Positions 6,850-13,795 of a stretch of 19,089 nt of DNA are shown here, one piece after another. A model generated the notes under the pieces. It had not been told where the DNA came from. It was given only the letters and a program-made list of their open reading frames with translations, and ran no database searches. Source of the stretch: an uncultured Candidatus Melainabacteria bacterium (lineage in GTDB: Bacteria > Cyanobacteriota > Vampirovibrionia > Gastranaerophilales > Gastranaerophilaceae); contig CAKVJR010000020.1 in the NCBI GenBank assembly GCA_934754855.1, positions 1 through 19,089 of the forward strand, read 5' to 3'. Both the position numbers and the translations under genes were made by a program. How positions within the stretch are numbered: position 1 is the first letter of the stretch; every line of letters starts with the position of its first letter.

Positions 6850-8304
6850 ATGCCTTCAATGGAAGAATTAAGAAAAAAATATGAAACAGTTGTGGGACTT
6901 GAAGTTCACGCACAATTGAAAACAAAATCGAAAATTTTTGCACCTGACGGAACAGATTTCGGTCAGGAACAAAACACTGAAATCAGTGCAATTACGCTCG
7001 GCATGCCGGGGGTTTTGCCTGTTTTAAACAAAGAATGTGTCAACATGGGTATTTTGACAGGACTTGCATTAAACTGCTCAATCCCGCACCGTTGTAAGTT
7101 CGACAGAAAACAGTATTTTTATGCCGATCTTCCGAAAGGCTACCAAATTTCACAATATGACGAGCCGATTTGTGTAAACGGTCATATCGACATTCAGGGC
7201 AAAAGAATCGGTATTACAAGAGCACACCTTGAAGAAGATGCCGGAAAACTCGTCCACGCAGGTGCTTCTGGTATTGCGGATTCAAAATATTCATTGGTTG
7301 ACTTGAACAGAGCTGGCACGCCGCTCCTCGAAATCGTTTCAGAACCCGATATGCGTTCTTCCGACGAGGCTCGTGCTTATATGGAAGAACTCCGTACAAT
7401 CCTTAGATACATCGGCGTTTGCGACGGAAACTTAGAAGAAGGTTCGATGAGATGTGACGCAAATATTTCTGTCCGTCCGATTGGTCAAAAAGAATTCGGA
7501 ACACGTGCGGAAATCAAGAACGTCAACAGTTTCCGTGCTTTGCAAAGAGCGATCGAATACGAAGTTGACAGACAAATCGAAATTCTTGAAGAGGGCGGAA
7601 AAGTCGTTCAAGAAACAAGACTTTGGGACGACAATTACGGCGAAACACGCTCAATGCGTGGTAAAGAAGATGCTCACGATTACAGATATTTCCCCGAACC
7701 GGACTTGATGCCGCTCGAAATTTCTGATGAATGGGTAAATTCAATCAGAGAAAAAATGCCCGAACTTCCTGCACAAAAACGTGCAAGATACCAAGAATTG
7801 GGACTCTCAGAATACGACGCAAACGTTATCGTTGAACAAATGGAAACCGCTCTTTTCTATGACAAAGTTCTTGAATTGGGAGCAGATGCGAAAATCGCAA
7901 ATAATTTCTTGATGAAAGAAGTTACTGCTCACTTGAAAAAAGAACACATTACGATTAATGAAACAAAATTGACAACGGATTCTTTCGCCGAATTGGTCGG
8001 TTTGGTTTCAAAAGGCACAATTTCAAATAACATCGGTAAACAAATTATTATGACTTTGATGACCGATGGCGGAAGTGCAAAAGAAATCGTCGAAAAACAA
8101 GGTTTAAGCACAATTTCAGATGAGGGTGCATTGAAAACAATCGTTGAAAAAATTGTTGCCGATAACCCCGCTCAAGTTGAACAATACCGTGGCGGACGTG
8201 ACAAATTGTTCGGCTTCTTTGTTGGTCAGGCGATGAAAGCAACTCAAGGTAAAGCAGATCCGCAACTTTTGAATAAATTGCTCAAAGATGCCTTGAACGG
8301 CTAA
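6850..8304 (+). CDS. gatB: Asp-tRNA(Asn)/Glu-tRNA(Gln) amidotransferase subunit B
   Basis: GatB binds mischarged Glu-tRNA(Gln) or Asp-tRNA(Asn) and, with GatA and GatC, converts the amino acid to Gln or Asn in the cytoplasm. The 484-residue protein has the usual length. Motifs seen are VVGLEVHAQLKTKSKIF at the start, GMPGVLPVLN, KFDRKQYFYADLPKGYQISQ, THLEEDAGKL-type ARAHLEEDAGKL, EEGSMRCDANISVR, DYRYFPEPDL and a C-terminal GatB/YqeY tail domain (from about residue 340). The cysteine pairs that some GatB proteins have near residue 30-45 are absent, as in other Cys-less members. The start at 6850 is chosen because AAGGA (6837-6841) sits at good spacing; an in-frame TTG at 6784 would add 22 unrelated residues. 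gatA and gatC are not in the window. Confidence 0.97.
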   Translation: MPSMEELRKKYETVVGLEVHAQLKTKSKIFAPDGTDFGQEQNTEISAITLGMPGVLPVLNKECVNMGILTGLALNCSIPHRCKFDRKQYFYADLPKGYQISQYDEPICVNGHIDIQGKRIGITRAHLEEDAGKLVHAGASGIADSKYSLVDLNRAGTPLLEIVSEPDMRSSDEARAYMEELRTILRYIGVCDGNLEEGSMRCDANISVRPIGQKEFGTRAEIKNVNSFRALQRAIEYEVDRQIEILEEGGKVVQETRLWDDNYGETRSMRGKEDAHDYRYFPEPDLMPLEISDEWVNSIREKMPELPAQKRARYQELGLSEYDANVIVEQMETALFYDKVLELGADAKIANNFLMKEVTAHLKKEHITINETKLTTDSFAELVGLVSKGTISNNIGKQIIMTLMTDGGSAKEIVEKQGLSTISDEGALKTIVEKIVADNPAQVEQYRGGRDKLFGFFVGQAMKATQGKADPQLLNKLLKDALNG

Positions 8305-8315
8305 TTGACAAAGTC

Positions 8316-8347
8316 TGTCATTCTGAGCCTTTAGGCGAAGAATCTAT
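8316..8347 (+). repeat. 32-base half copy of the GTCATTCTGAG repeat
   Basis: Positions 8316-8347 are identical to 5181-5212. Only the left arm is present; the complementary right arm found at 5230-5261 is missing. It lies 11 bases after the gatB stop. Confidence 0.7.
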
Positions 8348-8370
8348 CAGAATTTTATTAATAAAAATGA

Positions 8371-8403
8371 AAATGTATCGTCAACGGCGGTGCATTTTTT
8401 TTT
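8371..8403 (+). terminator. Intrinsic terminator of gatB
   Basis: AAATGTA (8371-8377) pairs with TGCATTT (8391-8397), and inside it CGTC (8379-8382) pairs with GGCG (8386-8389) around an AAC loop. The stem runs into a tract of nine T (8395-8403). This closes gatB and isolates the ribosomal operon. Confidence 0.8.
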
Positions 8404-8406
8404 GAA

Positions 8407-8433
8407 TTGAAAATTTTTGTAAAAATTTTTCAA
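8407..8433. repeat. AT-rich palindrome upstream of the ribosomal operon
   Basis: TTGAAAATTTTT (8407-8418) is complementary to AAAAATTTTTCAA (8421-8433) with one extra base in the right arm. It lies between the gatB terminator and the rpsJ promoter. A protein-binding or bent-DNA site is possible; no function can be shown. Confidence 0.35.
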
Positions 8434-8492
8434 ATGCGAGGTCAAATTATAAACAAATGTAAAGAATTTTTTTAAATAAAAAAAATACGGTG

Positions 8493-8521
8493 TTGACGAC
8501 AAATCATGTTTATAATAGATT
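8493..8521 (+). promoter_or_regulatory. Candidate main promoter of the ribosomal protein operon
   Basis: TTGACG (8493-8498) is a near-consensus -35 box. A perfect TATAAT occurs at 8511-8516 but only 12 bases away, too close for standard use. TAGATT (8516-8521) gives the preferred 17-base spacing. Either way the start of transcription falls at about 8523-8528. The preceding 8461-8487 is almost pure A/T and could act as an UP element. No other promoter-like site is seen before rpsJ. Confidence 0.5.
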
Positions 8522-8525
8522 TGTA

Positions 8526-8546
8526 GTTGCCGATATTGTCGGTAAT
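8526..8546 (+). promoter_or_regulatory. Hairpin at the predicted 5' end of the operon mRNA
   Basis: TGCCGA (8528-8533) pairs with TCGGTA (8539-8544) around a TATTG loop, extended by two more pairs to 8526-8546 (including G-U). It would sit at or within a few bases of the transcript's 5' end. It might protect the long mRNA or serve as a binding site; this is inference. Confidence 0.35.
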
Positions 8547-8601
8547 ATTCATGTTACATGCAATTCGGAAGTAGAAAACAAGAAAAAGAAAGTAGTAGAA
8601 A

Positions 8602-8919
8602 ATGAGTAACGGCAAGAGACAAAGAATAAGAGTTTGCTTGAAAGCATATGACCATAAGCTTATAGACGTTTCCGCCGCAAAAATCGTTGAAACGGCAAAA
8701 AGAACTGACGCTAAGGTGGCAGGTCCTATTCCGTTGCCGACAAAAAGACGTGTATATTGCGTTTTGAGGAGTCCTCACGTTGACAAAAAGTCAAGAGAAC
8801 ACTTTGAAATGAGAACTCACAAGAGAATCATCGATATATACGAACCTACGGCACAAACGACAGACGAACTCAGCAGAATGGATTTGCCCGCAGGTGTGGA
8901 CATCGAAGTTAAGTTATAG
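8602..8919 (+). CDS. rpsJ: Small ribosomal subunit protein uS10
   Basis: The 105-residue protein is ribosomal protein S10, part of the 30S head and, in bacteria where it has been studied, also the NusE transcription-antitermination partner. Diagnostic stretches are RIRVCLKAYDHKLID, GPIPLPTKRRVYCVLRSP, HVDKKSREHFE, RTHKRIIDIY and the end LPAGVDIEVKL. The YCVLRSPHVDK segment and the terminal motif read like cyanobacterial S10. The ribosome binding site is weak (GAAAG at 8589-8593 region only). It is the first gene of the operon and is followed by a 103-base structured spacer before rplC, unlike the tight packing that follows. Confidence 0.97.
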   Translation: MSNGKRQRIRVCLKAYDHKLIDVSAAKIVETAKRTDAKVAGPIPLPTKRRVYCVLRSPHVDKKSREHFEMRTHKRIIDIYEPTAQTTDELSRMDLPAGVDIEVKL

Positions 8920-8930
8920 TCAATAACTTA

Positions 8931-9007
8931 ATCACATACAATTGAAAAGGGAAACTCCCCCGATATTGAATGTGATCTGCGAGTCAAAAGGTAACGCAGC
9001 GCTCACA
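8931..9007 (+). ncRNA. Candidate structured leader RNA before rplC with two exclusive folds
   Basis: Fold A: ATCACAT (8931-8937) pairs with ATGTGAT (8970-8976), then CAAT (8939-8942) with ATTG (8965-8968), then GGGA (8949-8952) with TCCC (8956-8959) around an AAC loop. The internal loop has GA on both strands (8944-8945, 8962-8963), which could form tandem G-A pairs. Fold B: TGTGA (8971-8975) pairs with TCACA (9003-9007), and CTGCG (8977-8981) with CGCAG (8995-8999). Bases 8971-8975 are used by both outer stems, so full fold A and full fold B exclude each other. Fold B ends 4 bases before the rplC ribosome binding site (AAAGG, 9012-9016). This is the layout of a translational control leader, perhaps bound by L3, L4 or another operon product. 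The pairings are seen directly; the function is inference. Confidence 0.5.
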
Positions 9008-9022
9008 AAAGAAAGGTATAAT

Positions 9023-9658
9023 ATGACACTCGGAGTAATTGGAAAAAAATTGGGAATGACCCAAGTTTTTGACGAAAACGGTCTTGCAATTCCCGTAACT
9101 GTTATCAAGGTTGAACCCTTAACAGTAACACAAGTAAAAACAGTAGATACAGATGGCTATAATGCAATTCAAACAGGCGTAGTTCCTGCAAAGGAAAAAC
9201 ACTTGACGAAAGCAGAAATTGGTCACTTTGCAAAGAACAAACTTGAAAACTTCAGACATCTTCAAGAATTCAGAGTAGATAACCCTGAAGCATACGAAGT
9301 TGGACAAAAAATTGATTTATCCGTATTAGAAAACGTAGCGAAAGTTGACGTAACCGGAAAGTCCGTCGGAAAAGGCTTCCAAGGTACGGTTAAAAGATGG
9401 AACTTTTCAAGAGGACCGATGGGACACGGTTCAAAGAATCACAGAGAACCCGGTTCAATCGGTGCAGGCACTACCCCCGGTAGAGTTATCAAAGGTAAGA
9501 GAATGGCCGGAAACATGGGTAATGAAAAAGTTACGATTACCAAATTGACAGTTGTAAAAGTTGATAACGAAAACAACTTGTTGTTGGTAAAAGGTTCGGT
9601 ACCGGGTCCGGAAGGTAAATTAGTTACCGTAGTACCCTCGAGAGTTAAATGGAACTAA
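9023..9658 (+). CDS. rplC: Large ribosomal subunit protein uL3
   Basis: L3 is an early-assembling 50S protein near the peptidyl-transferase centre. The 211-residue product starts MTLGVIGKKLGMTQVF, the typical L3 N-terminus, and includes GFQGTVKRWNFSRGPMGHGS, HREPGSIGAGTTPGRV and GKRMAGNMG, the long loop that reaches the catalytic centre. The start at 9023 is preferred over an in-frame TTG at 8942 because L3 begins here and AAAGG (9012-9016) is well spaced. The upstream 27 in-frame codons are the structured leader. rplD follows after 25 bases. Confidence 0.97.
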   Translation: MTLGVIGKKLGMTQVFDENGLAIPVTVIKVEPLTVTQVKTVDTDGYNAIQTGVVPAKEKHLTKAEIGHFAKNKLENFRHLQEFRVDNPEAYEVGQKIDLSVLENVAKVDVTGKSVGKGFQGTVKRWNFSRGPMGHGSKNHREPGSIGAGTTPGRVIKGKRMAGNMGNEKVTITKLTVVKVDNENNLLLVKGSVPGPEGKLVTVVPSRVKWN

Positions 9659-9683
9659 CTCTTAACTATAAGGAATGAAAATC

Positions 9684-10319
9684 ATGGCAAAAGAAGTTTC
9701 AATATTAAGTACAGACGGAAAACAGGTCGGACAAATATCTTTAGATGAAAAGGTATTCGGTGTTGAACCTAATATTCACGTAATGCACATGGCAGTAAGA
9801 AGACAACTCAACAACGGTCGTCAAGGCACAGCATGTGCAAAAACAAGAGCCGAAGTATCAGGCGGCGGAAAGAAACCTTGGAAACAAAAGGGTACAGGTA
9901 GAGCCAGAGCAGGTTCAACAAGAAGCCCGTTGTTTGAAGGCGGTGGTGTAATCTTTGGACCTAAACCGAGAGATTACGGTTTCCAAATGCCTCAAAAAGC
10001 AAGAAGACTTGCATTGAGATCGGCACTTTCAGCAAGAGTTGAAAATACAGTTTTGGTAAAAGATTTTTCACAAATCACAGAACCTAAAACAAAATTAATG
10101 ACTCAAGCATTGAAGGCATTGAACGTTGCAGGCAAAGTGCTTGTAGTAGCAGATACAAAAGCAGCAGAAAATGCACACTTGGAATTGGCAGCAAGAAACC
10201 TTCCTTCAGTGAAAGTTATTCTTCCTGCAAATTTAAACGTAAAAGACTTATTGGAAGCAGACTCGGTTATCTTGACTGAAGCTGCAGTCAATGAAATAAC
10301 TGAGAGGTTATCGAAATAA
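9684..10319 (+). CDS. rplD: Large ribosomal subunit protein uL4
   Basis: L4 is a 50S protein lining the exit tunnel; in Escherichia coli it also represses the S10 operon. The 211-residue protein has the tunnel-loop region RRQLNNGRQGTACAKTRAEV, GGGKKPWKQKGTGRARAGS and SPLFEGGGVIFGPKPRDY, all L4 signatures. Start 9684 is chosen because AAGGA (9670-9674) is at proper distance, whereas the in-frame ATG at 9675 abuts it. The stop overlaps the rplW start by one base (TAATG), indicating translational coupling. Confidence 0.97.
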   Translation: MAKEVSILSTDGKQVGQISLDEKVFGVEPNIHVMHMAVRRQLNNGRQGTACAKTRAEVSGGGKKPWKQKGTGRARAGSTRSPLFEGGGVIFGPKPRDYGFQMPQKARRLALRSALSARVENTVLVKDFSQITEPKTKLMTQALKALNVAGKVLVVADTKAAENAHLELAARNLPSVKVILPANLNVKDLLEADSVILTEAAVNEITERLSK

Positions 10320-10627
10320 TGAGCAACTTAAAACAAAACAAGGAAAAGTTATACGACGTAATTAAGCGTCCTATAATTACAGAAAAATCAATGGCAGCGA
10401 CAACACTCAACAAATATACGTTTGAAGTATTGCCGACAGCGACAAAAGTAGAAATCGCACAAGCCGTTGAAGCTGCATATCCGGGCAGAAAGGTAACAAA
10501 GGTTACAACTGTTTACCAACCCTCACACGCAAAGAGAGTAGGTTACTCAGTAGGTAGAACGCAATCCGGAAAGAAAGCAATCGTAACGATTGAAGGCGAA
10601 CCTTTGGAAGAATTAACGGGGGCATAG
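10319..10627 (+). CDS. rplW: Large ribosomal subunit protein uL23
   Basis: L23 sits at the tunnel exit and docks trigger factor and SRP. The 102-residue protein has the expected N-terminal LYDVIKRPIITEKSM, NKYTFEVLPTATKVEIAQAV, a basic extended loop (VYQPSHAKRVGYSVGRTQSGKKA) and the end IVTIEGEPLEEL. It overlaps rplD by one base and lies 6 bases before rplB. Confidence 0.96.
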   Translation: MSNLKQNKEKLYDVIKRPIITEKSMAATTLNKYTFEVLPTATKVEIAQAVEAAYPGRKVTKVTTVYQPSHAKRVGYSVGRTQSGKKAIVTIEGEPLEELTGA

Positions 10628-10633
10628 TAAAAA

Positions 10634-11464
10634 ATGGCAATTAGAAAAATAAATCCTACATCTCCGGGTCAAAGAGGTATGACCAAAAGTGATTTTGCTG
10701 AAATAACAACAAATAAACCTGAAAAATCATTATTGAAAGACCTCAGAAAGACTGCAGGCAGAAACAATACAGGTAGAATTACATGCCGTCATAAAGGTGG
10801 CGGACATAAAAAAGCATACCGTGTAATAGATTTTAAACGTGAAAAGTTCGGTATTCCGGCAGTTGTTAAGACTATCGAATACGATCCGAACAGAAACGTA
10901 AGAATTTCGCTCGTCGTATATGCAGACGGTGAAAAGAGATACATTTTGACACCGCACGGATTGAACGTAGGTGACACAATCGTATCAGGAAAAGACGCAG
11001 ACATCTTGACAGGAAACGCACTTCCTTTGGAAATGATTCCGTTAGGTACAATGGTTCACTGTGTAGAACTTGAACCTGGCAAAGGCGGAAAGATGGTCAG
11101 AACAGCAGGTGGTGCTGCTCAATTAATGGCTAAAGAAGGCAACTACGTTACTTTGAAGATGGCAAGTTCAGAAATGAGAATGGTCAGAAAAGAATGCTTG
11201 GCAACAGTCGGTGTTCTCGGCAACGCTGAATTCAAGAACATGAAAATCGGTAAAGCAGGCCGTACTCGTTACTTGGGTGTAAGACCCACAGTCAGAGGTG
11301 TTACAATGAACCCCTGTGATCACCCTCACGGTGGTGGTGAAGGTAAAACAGGTCCCGGCGGAAATCCTAAGACACCTTGGGGTAAACCGGCACTCGGCAT
11401 CAAGACGAGAAACAAGAAGAAGGCTTCTGGCAAGTTGATTGTCAGAGAAAGAAAACGCGGATAA
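10634..11464 (+). CDS. rplB: Large ribosomal subunit protein uL2
   Basis: L2 is needed for subunit joining and peptidyl transfer. The 276-residue protein has the usual length and signatures: CRHKGGGHKKAYRVIDFKR, EYDPNRNVRISLVVYADG, KGGKMVRTAGGAAQLMAKEG and the C-terminal MNPCDHPHGGGEG. In most bacteria this last motif reads MNPVDHPHGGGEG; here Cys228 replaces the Val two positions before the conserved His230. The ribosome binding site is a G-run at the end of rplW (10618-10622). Confidence 0.97.
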   Translation: MAIRKINPTSPGQRGMTKSDFAEITTNKPEKSLLKDLRKTAGRNNTGRITCRHKGGGHKKAYRVIDFKREKFGIPAVVKTIEYDPNRNVRISLVVYADGEKRYILTPHGLNVGDTIVSGKDADILTGNALPLEMIPLGTMVHCVELEPGKGGKMVRTAGGAAQLMAKEGNYVTLKMASSEMRMVRKECLATVGVLGNAEFKNMKIGKAGRTRYLGVRPTVRGVTMNPCDHPHGGGEGKTGPGGNPKTPWGKPALGIKTRNKKKASGKLIVRERKRG

Positions 11465-11475
11465 GGAGAATATAA

Positions 11476-11757
11476 ATGGCTCGTTCACTTAAAAAAGGAC
11501 CTTTTGTTCAACCTGCGCTTCAATCAAAAATCGAAAAAATGAATGCTGCCGGTGAAAAGAAAGTTGTAAAAACATGGTCCAGAGCATCAATGATAATTCC
11601 GGAAATGTTGGGACACACGATTGCCGTACACAACGGTAAGACACACGTTCCCGTATATGTGACAGAACAAATGGTAGGACACAGACTCGGTGAATTTGCT
11701 CCGACCAGATTATTCAGAGGTCACGCCGGTTCAGATAAGACGGCAAAGAGGGGTTAA
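11476..11757 (+). CDS. rpsS: Small ribosomal subunit protein uS19
   Basis: S19 is a 30S head protein that contacts S13 and the A-site tRNA region. The 93-residue product begins MARSLKKGPFV and contains TWSRASMIIPEMLGHTIAVH, VYVTEQMVGHRLGEFAPTR and the end FRGHAGSDK, all family signatures. AAGGAG (11463-11468) directly overlaps the rplB stop region and gives a strong start at 11476. It lies 2 bases before rplV. Confidence 0.96.
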   Translation: MARSLKKGPFVQPALQSKIEKMNAAGEKKVVKTWSRASMIIPEMLGHTIAVHNGKTHVPVYVTEQMVGHRLGEFAPTRLFRGHAGSDKTAKRG

Positions 11758-11759
11758 TC

Positions 11760-12095
11760 ATGGAAGCTAAATCAATACAAAGAAATATCGGAATGCCCGC
11801 ACGTAAATTACGCAGAGTAATTAACGTAGTAAGAGGCAAATCTGTAACAGAAGCAGTTAAAATTTTGAAATTCATGCCCTACTTTGCGGCAAGAATGGTC
11901 GAAAAGAATTTGACAGCAGCAGTTGCAAATGCAGCTGAGAAGTCAGGTGTTACAGCAGATCAATTAAAAATATCTGAAATTTACGCTGACGAAAGCACGA
12001 CACTCAAGAGAGGAAAGCCGAGAGCACAAGGAAGAATTTACAAACGCTTAAGACGTTCTTCACACTTGACAGTAAAAGTATCGGATAATAAGTAG
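11760..12095 (+). CDS. rplV: Large ribosomal subunit protein uL22
   Basis: L22 lines the exit tunnel with its long beta hairpin. The 111-residue protein has MPARKLRRVINVVRGKSV near the start and the hairpin and C-terminal region YADESTTLKRGKPRAQGRIYK, then RRSSHLTVKV, typical of L22. The start lies 2 bases after rpsS, and the ribosome binding site (GAGGGG) overlaps its last codons. Confidence 0.96.
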   Translation: MEAKSIQRNIGMPARKLRRVINVVRGKSVTEAVKILKFMPYFAARMVEKNLTAAVANAAEKSGVTADQLKISEIYADESTTLKRGKPRAQGRIYKRLRRSSHLTVKVSDNK

Positions 12096-12106
12096 GAGAT
12101 AACACG

Positions 12107-12856
12107 ATGGGACAAAAGACACACCCAACCGGATTTAGAGTAGGCGTTATCCAACCTTGGTCAAGCACTTGGTACGCTAAAAAAGGTGATTATCCGGAAT
12201 TTTTAGTCGAAGATGCAAAAATCAGAAAATTTATTAAGAAGAAATTATATACAGCAGGCGTTGCAAAAATTCTTATCGCAAGAAAAGCAACAAATGTAGT
12301 AGTTACAGTAGCGACAGCGAAACCCGGCGTAGTAGTCGGCAGAGGCGGTCAAGGTATCGATGAACTCAGAACATCAGTTTCAGCACTCATCGGAAAACCT
12401 GTAACAATTGATGTCGTTGAAGTGGCAAGAATTGATGCAGATGCACAATTGGCTGCTGAAAACGTAGCACTCCAACTCGAAAAACGTATTGCATTCAGAA
12501 GAGCAATGAAACAAGTAATGCAAAGAACGATGAGAGCAGGCGTACAAGGTATCAAAGTTATGGTATCAGGACGTTTGGGTGGTGCAGAAATTGCAAGAAG
12601 TGAATGGGCAAAAGAAGGAAGAATTCCGCTTCAAACACTCAGAGCAGATGTCGATTACGGATTTGCAGAAGCAGATACGATGATGGGCAAAATCGGTGTT
12701 AAAGTTTGGGTTTTCAAAGGCGACTTAATGCCCGGCGAAAAAGCAGACGCAAACATCAAAACAAAGAAGTCAACAGGTTCACGTAACGGTGAAGACAGAC
12801 CTATTGGCAGAAGAAGAAAGAAAGCAGCACCGCAAACTGAAGAAGTTAGCGAATAG
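12107..12856 (+). CDS. rpsC: Small ribosomal subunit protein uS3
   Basis: S3 forms part of the mRNA entry pore and has helicase-like unwinding activity with S4 and S5. The 249-residue protein starts MGQKTHPTGFRVGVIQPW, has a KH domain with VVVGRGGQGIDELR (about residues 67-80), and the C-terminal domain with GRLGGAEIARSEW, GRIPLQTLRADVDYGFAEA and GVKVWVFKGD. A Lys/Arg-rich tail (about 220-245) extends beyond the core, as is common. GTAGGAG (12093-12098) precedes it. Confidence 0.97.
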   Translation: MGQKTHPTGFRVGVIQPWSSTWYAKKGDYPEFLVEDAKIRKFIKKKLYTAGVAKILIARKATNVVVTVATAKPGVVVGRGGQGIDELRTSVSALIGKPVTIDVVEVARIDADAQLAAENVALQLEKRIAFRRAMKQVMQRTMRAGVQGIKVMVSGRLGGAEIARSEWAKEGRIPLQTLRADVDYGFAEADTMMGKIGVKVWVFKGDLMPGEKADANIKTKKSTGSRNGEDRPIGRRRKKAAPQTEEVSE

Positions 12857-12885
12857 TAAAAGAAAATCAGGAGCGAAAAACAACT

Positions 12886-13290
12886 ATGTTAATGCCCAAG
12901 AAAACGAAATATCGTAAAAGAATGAAAGGCAGAATGACAGGTTCTGAAACAAGAGGAACGGAACTTGAATTCGGCACATACGGTCTGCAAGCATGCGAAC
13001 CTGCATGGATTACAAGCAGACAAATAGAAGCGGCAAGACGTGCTATGACAAGAGAAATCAAAAGAGGCGGAAACGTCTGGATTAAGATTTTCCCTGACAA
13101 ACCGATTACGGCGAAACCTGCTGAAACTCGTATGGGTAAAGGTAAAGGTAACCCGGAATATTGGGTAGCAGTAGTTAAGCCCGGAAGAATTCTCTTTGAA
13201 ATTGATTATTCTTCAAGAGAAGTTGCAGTTCACGCACTTGAGTTGGCTGCTCAAAAACTTCCTATTAAAGTTAAGGTAGTGGAAAAATAA
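12886..13290 (+). CDS. rplP: Large ribosomal subunit protein uL16
   Basis: L16 organises the A-site region of the 50S subunit. The 134-residue protein begins MLMPKKTKYRKRMKGR, as L16 normally does, so the ATG at 12886 is kept over the in-frame ATG at 12892. Other signatures are FGTYGLQACEPAWITSRQIE, RGGNVWIKIFPDKP, ETRMGKGKGNPEYWVAVVKP and GRILFEI. The ribosome binding site is CAGGAGCG (12868-12875). Spacer from rpsC is 29 bases. Confidence 0.97.
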   Translation: MLMPKKTKYRKRMKGRMTGSETRGTELEFGTYGLQACEPAWITSRQIEAARRAMTREIKRGGNVWIKIFPDKPITAKPAETRMGKGKGNPEYWVAVVKPGRILFEIDYSSREVAVHALELAAQKLPIKVKVVEK

Positions 13291-13301
13291 GGTAGCGAAC
13301 A

Positions 13302-13490
13302 ATGAAATTAGAAGAAATGCGCGAAAAAACGGTTGATGAACTTAAAGCAGCAGTAGTAGATTGCAAAAAGCAATTGCTCGACTTGAGAGTTCAAAAATCG
13401 TTGAATAAACTCGAAAATCCCGCTCAAATCGGTAAGATTAAGAACGAAATCGCTCAAATCAAAACCGTAATCAGAGAAAAAGCGGAATAG
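13302..13490 (+). CDS. rpmC: Large ribosomal subunit protein uL29
   Basis: L29 is a two-helix protein next to L23 at the tunnel exit. The 62-residue product has the expected antiparallel helices: EEMREKTVDELKAAVVDCKKQ, LLDLRVQKSLNKLENPAQI and a basic IKNEIAQIKTVIREK end. It sits in its standard place between rplP and rpsQ. Confidence 0.94.
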   Translation: MKLEEMREKTVDELKAAVVDCKKQLLDLRVQKSLNKLENPAQIGKIKNEIAQIKTVIREKAE

Positions 13491-13518
13491 TTCAGAAAAA
13501 ACAGAAGAGGTCTATAAA

Positions 13519-13764
13519 ATGCCTAAAAAGGAAAAACAAGGTACAGTTGTCAGCAACAAATGCGACAAGACAGTTGTTGTAAAAGTTGCAGAATACAACC
13601 AACACCCGAAATATAAGAAAATCATCGAAACGACAAAACATTACAAAGCACACGATGCAGAAAACACTTGCAAAGAAGGCGATGTAGTAAGAATCGTTGA
13701 GACAAAACCGATTTCAGCAGACAAACGTTGGACAGTTGCTGAAGTTGTAGAAAAAGCGAAATAG
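13519..13764 (+). CDS. rpsQ: Small ribosomal subunit protein uS17
   Basis: S17 is an OB-fold primary binder of 16S rRNA. The 81-residue protein has QGTVVSNKCDKTVVVKV, HPKYKKIIETTKHYKAHD and GDVVRIVETKPISADKRW, the family signatures. A purine-rich AGAAGAGG (13502-13509) upstream serves as ribosome binding site. Confidence 0.96.
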   Translation: MPKKEKQGTVVSNKCDKTVVVKVAEYNQHPKYKKIIETTKHYKAHDAENTCKEGDVVRIVETKPISADKRWTVAEVVEKAK

Positions 13765-13795
13765 GCAATTTTTGCTAAATTGAAGGAAAAGTAAA

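Noticed and set aside
6940..7010. Missing cysteines in GatB
   Set aside because: Several well-known GatB proteins also lack this zinc site, so it is not a defect.
8942..9022. 27-residue N-terminal extension of rplC from a TTG
   Set aside because: L3 starts at the ATG at 9023 with a well-placed ribosome binding site; the upstream bases form RNA stems.
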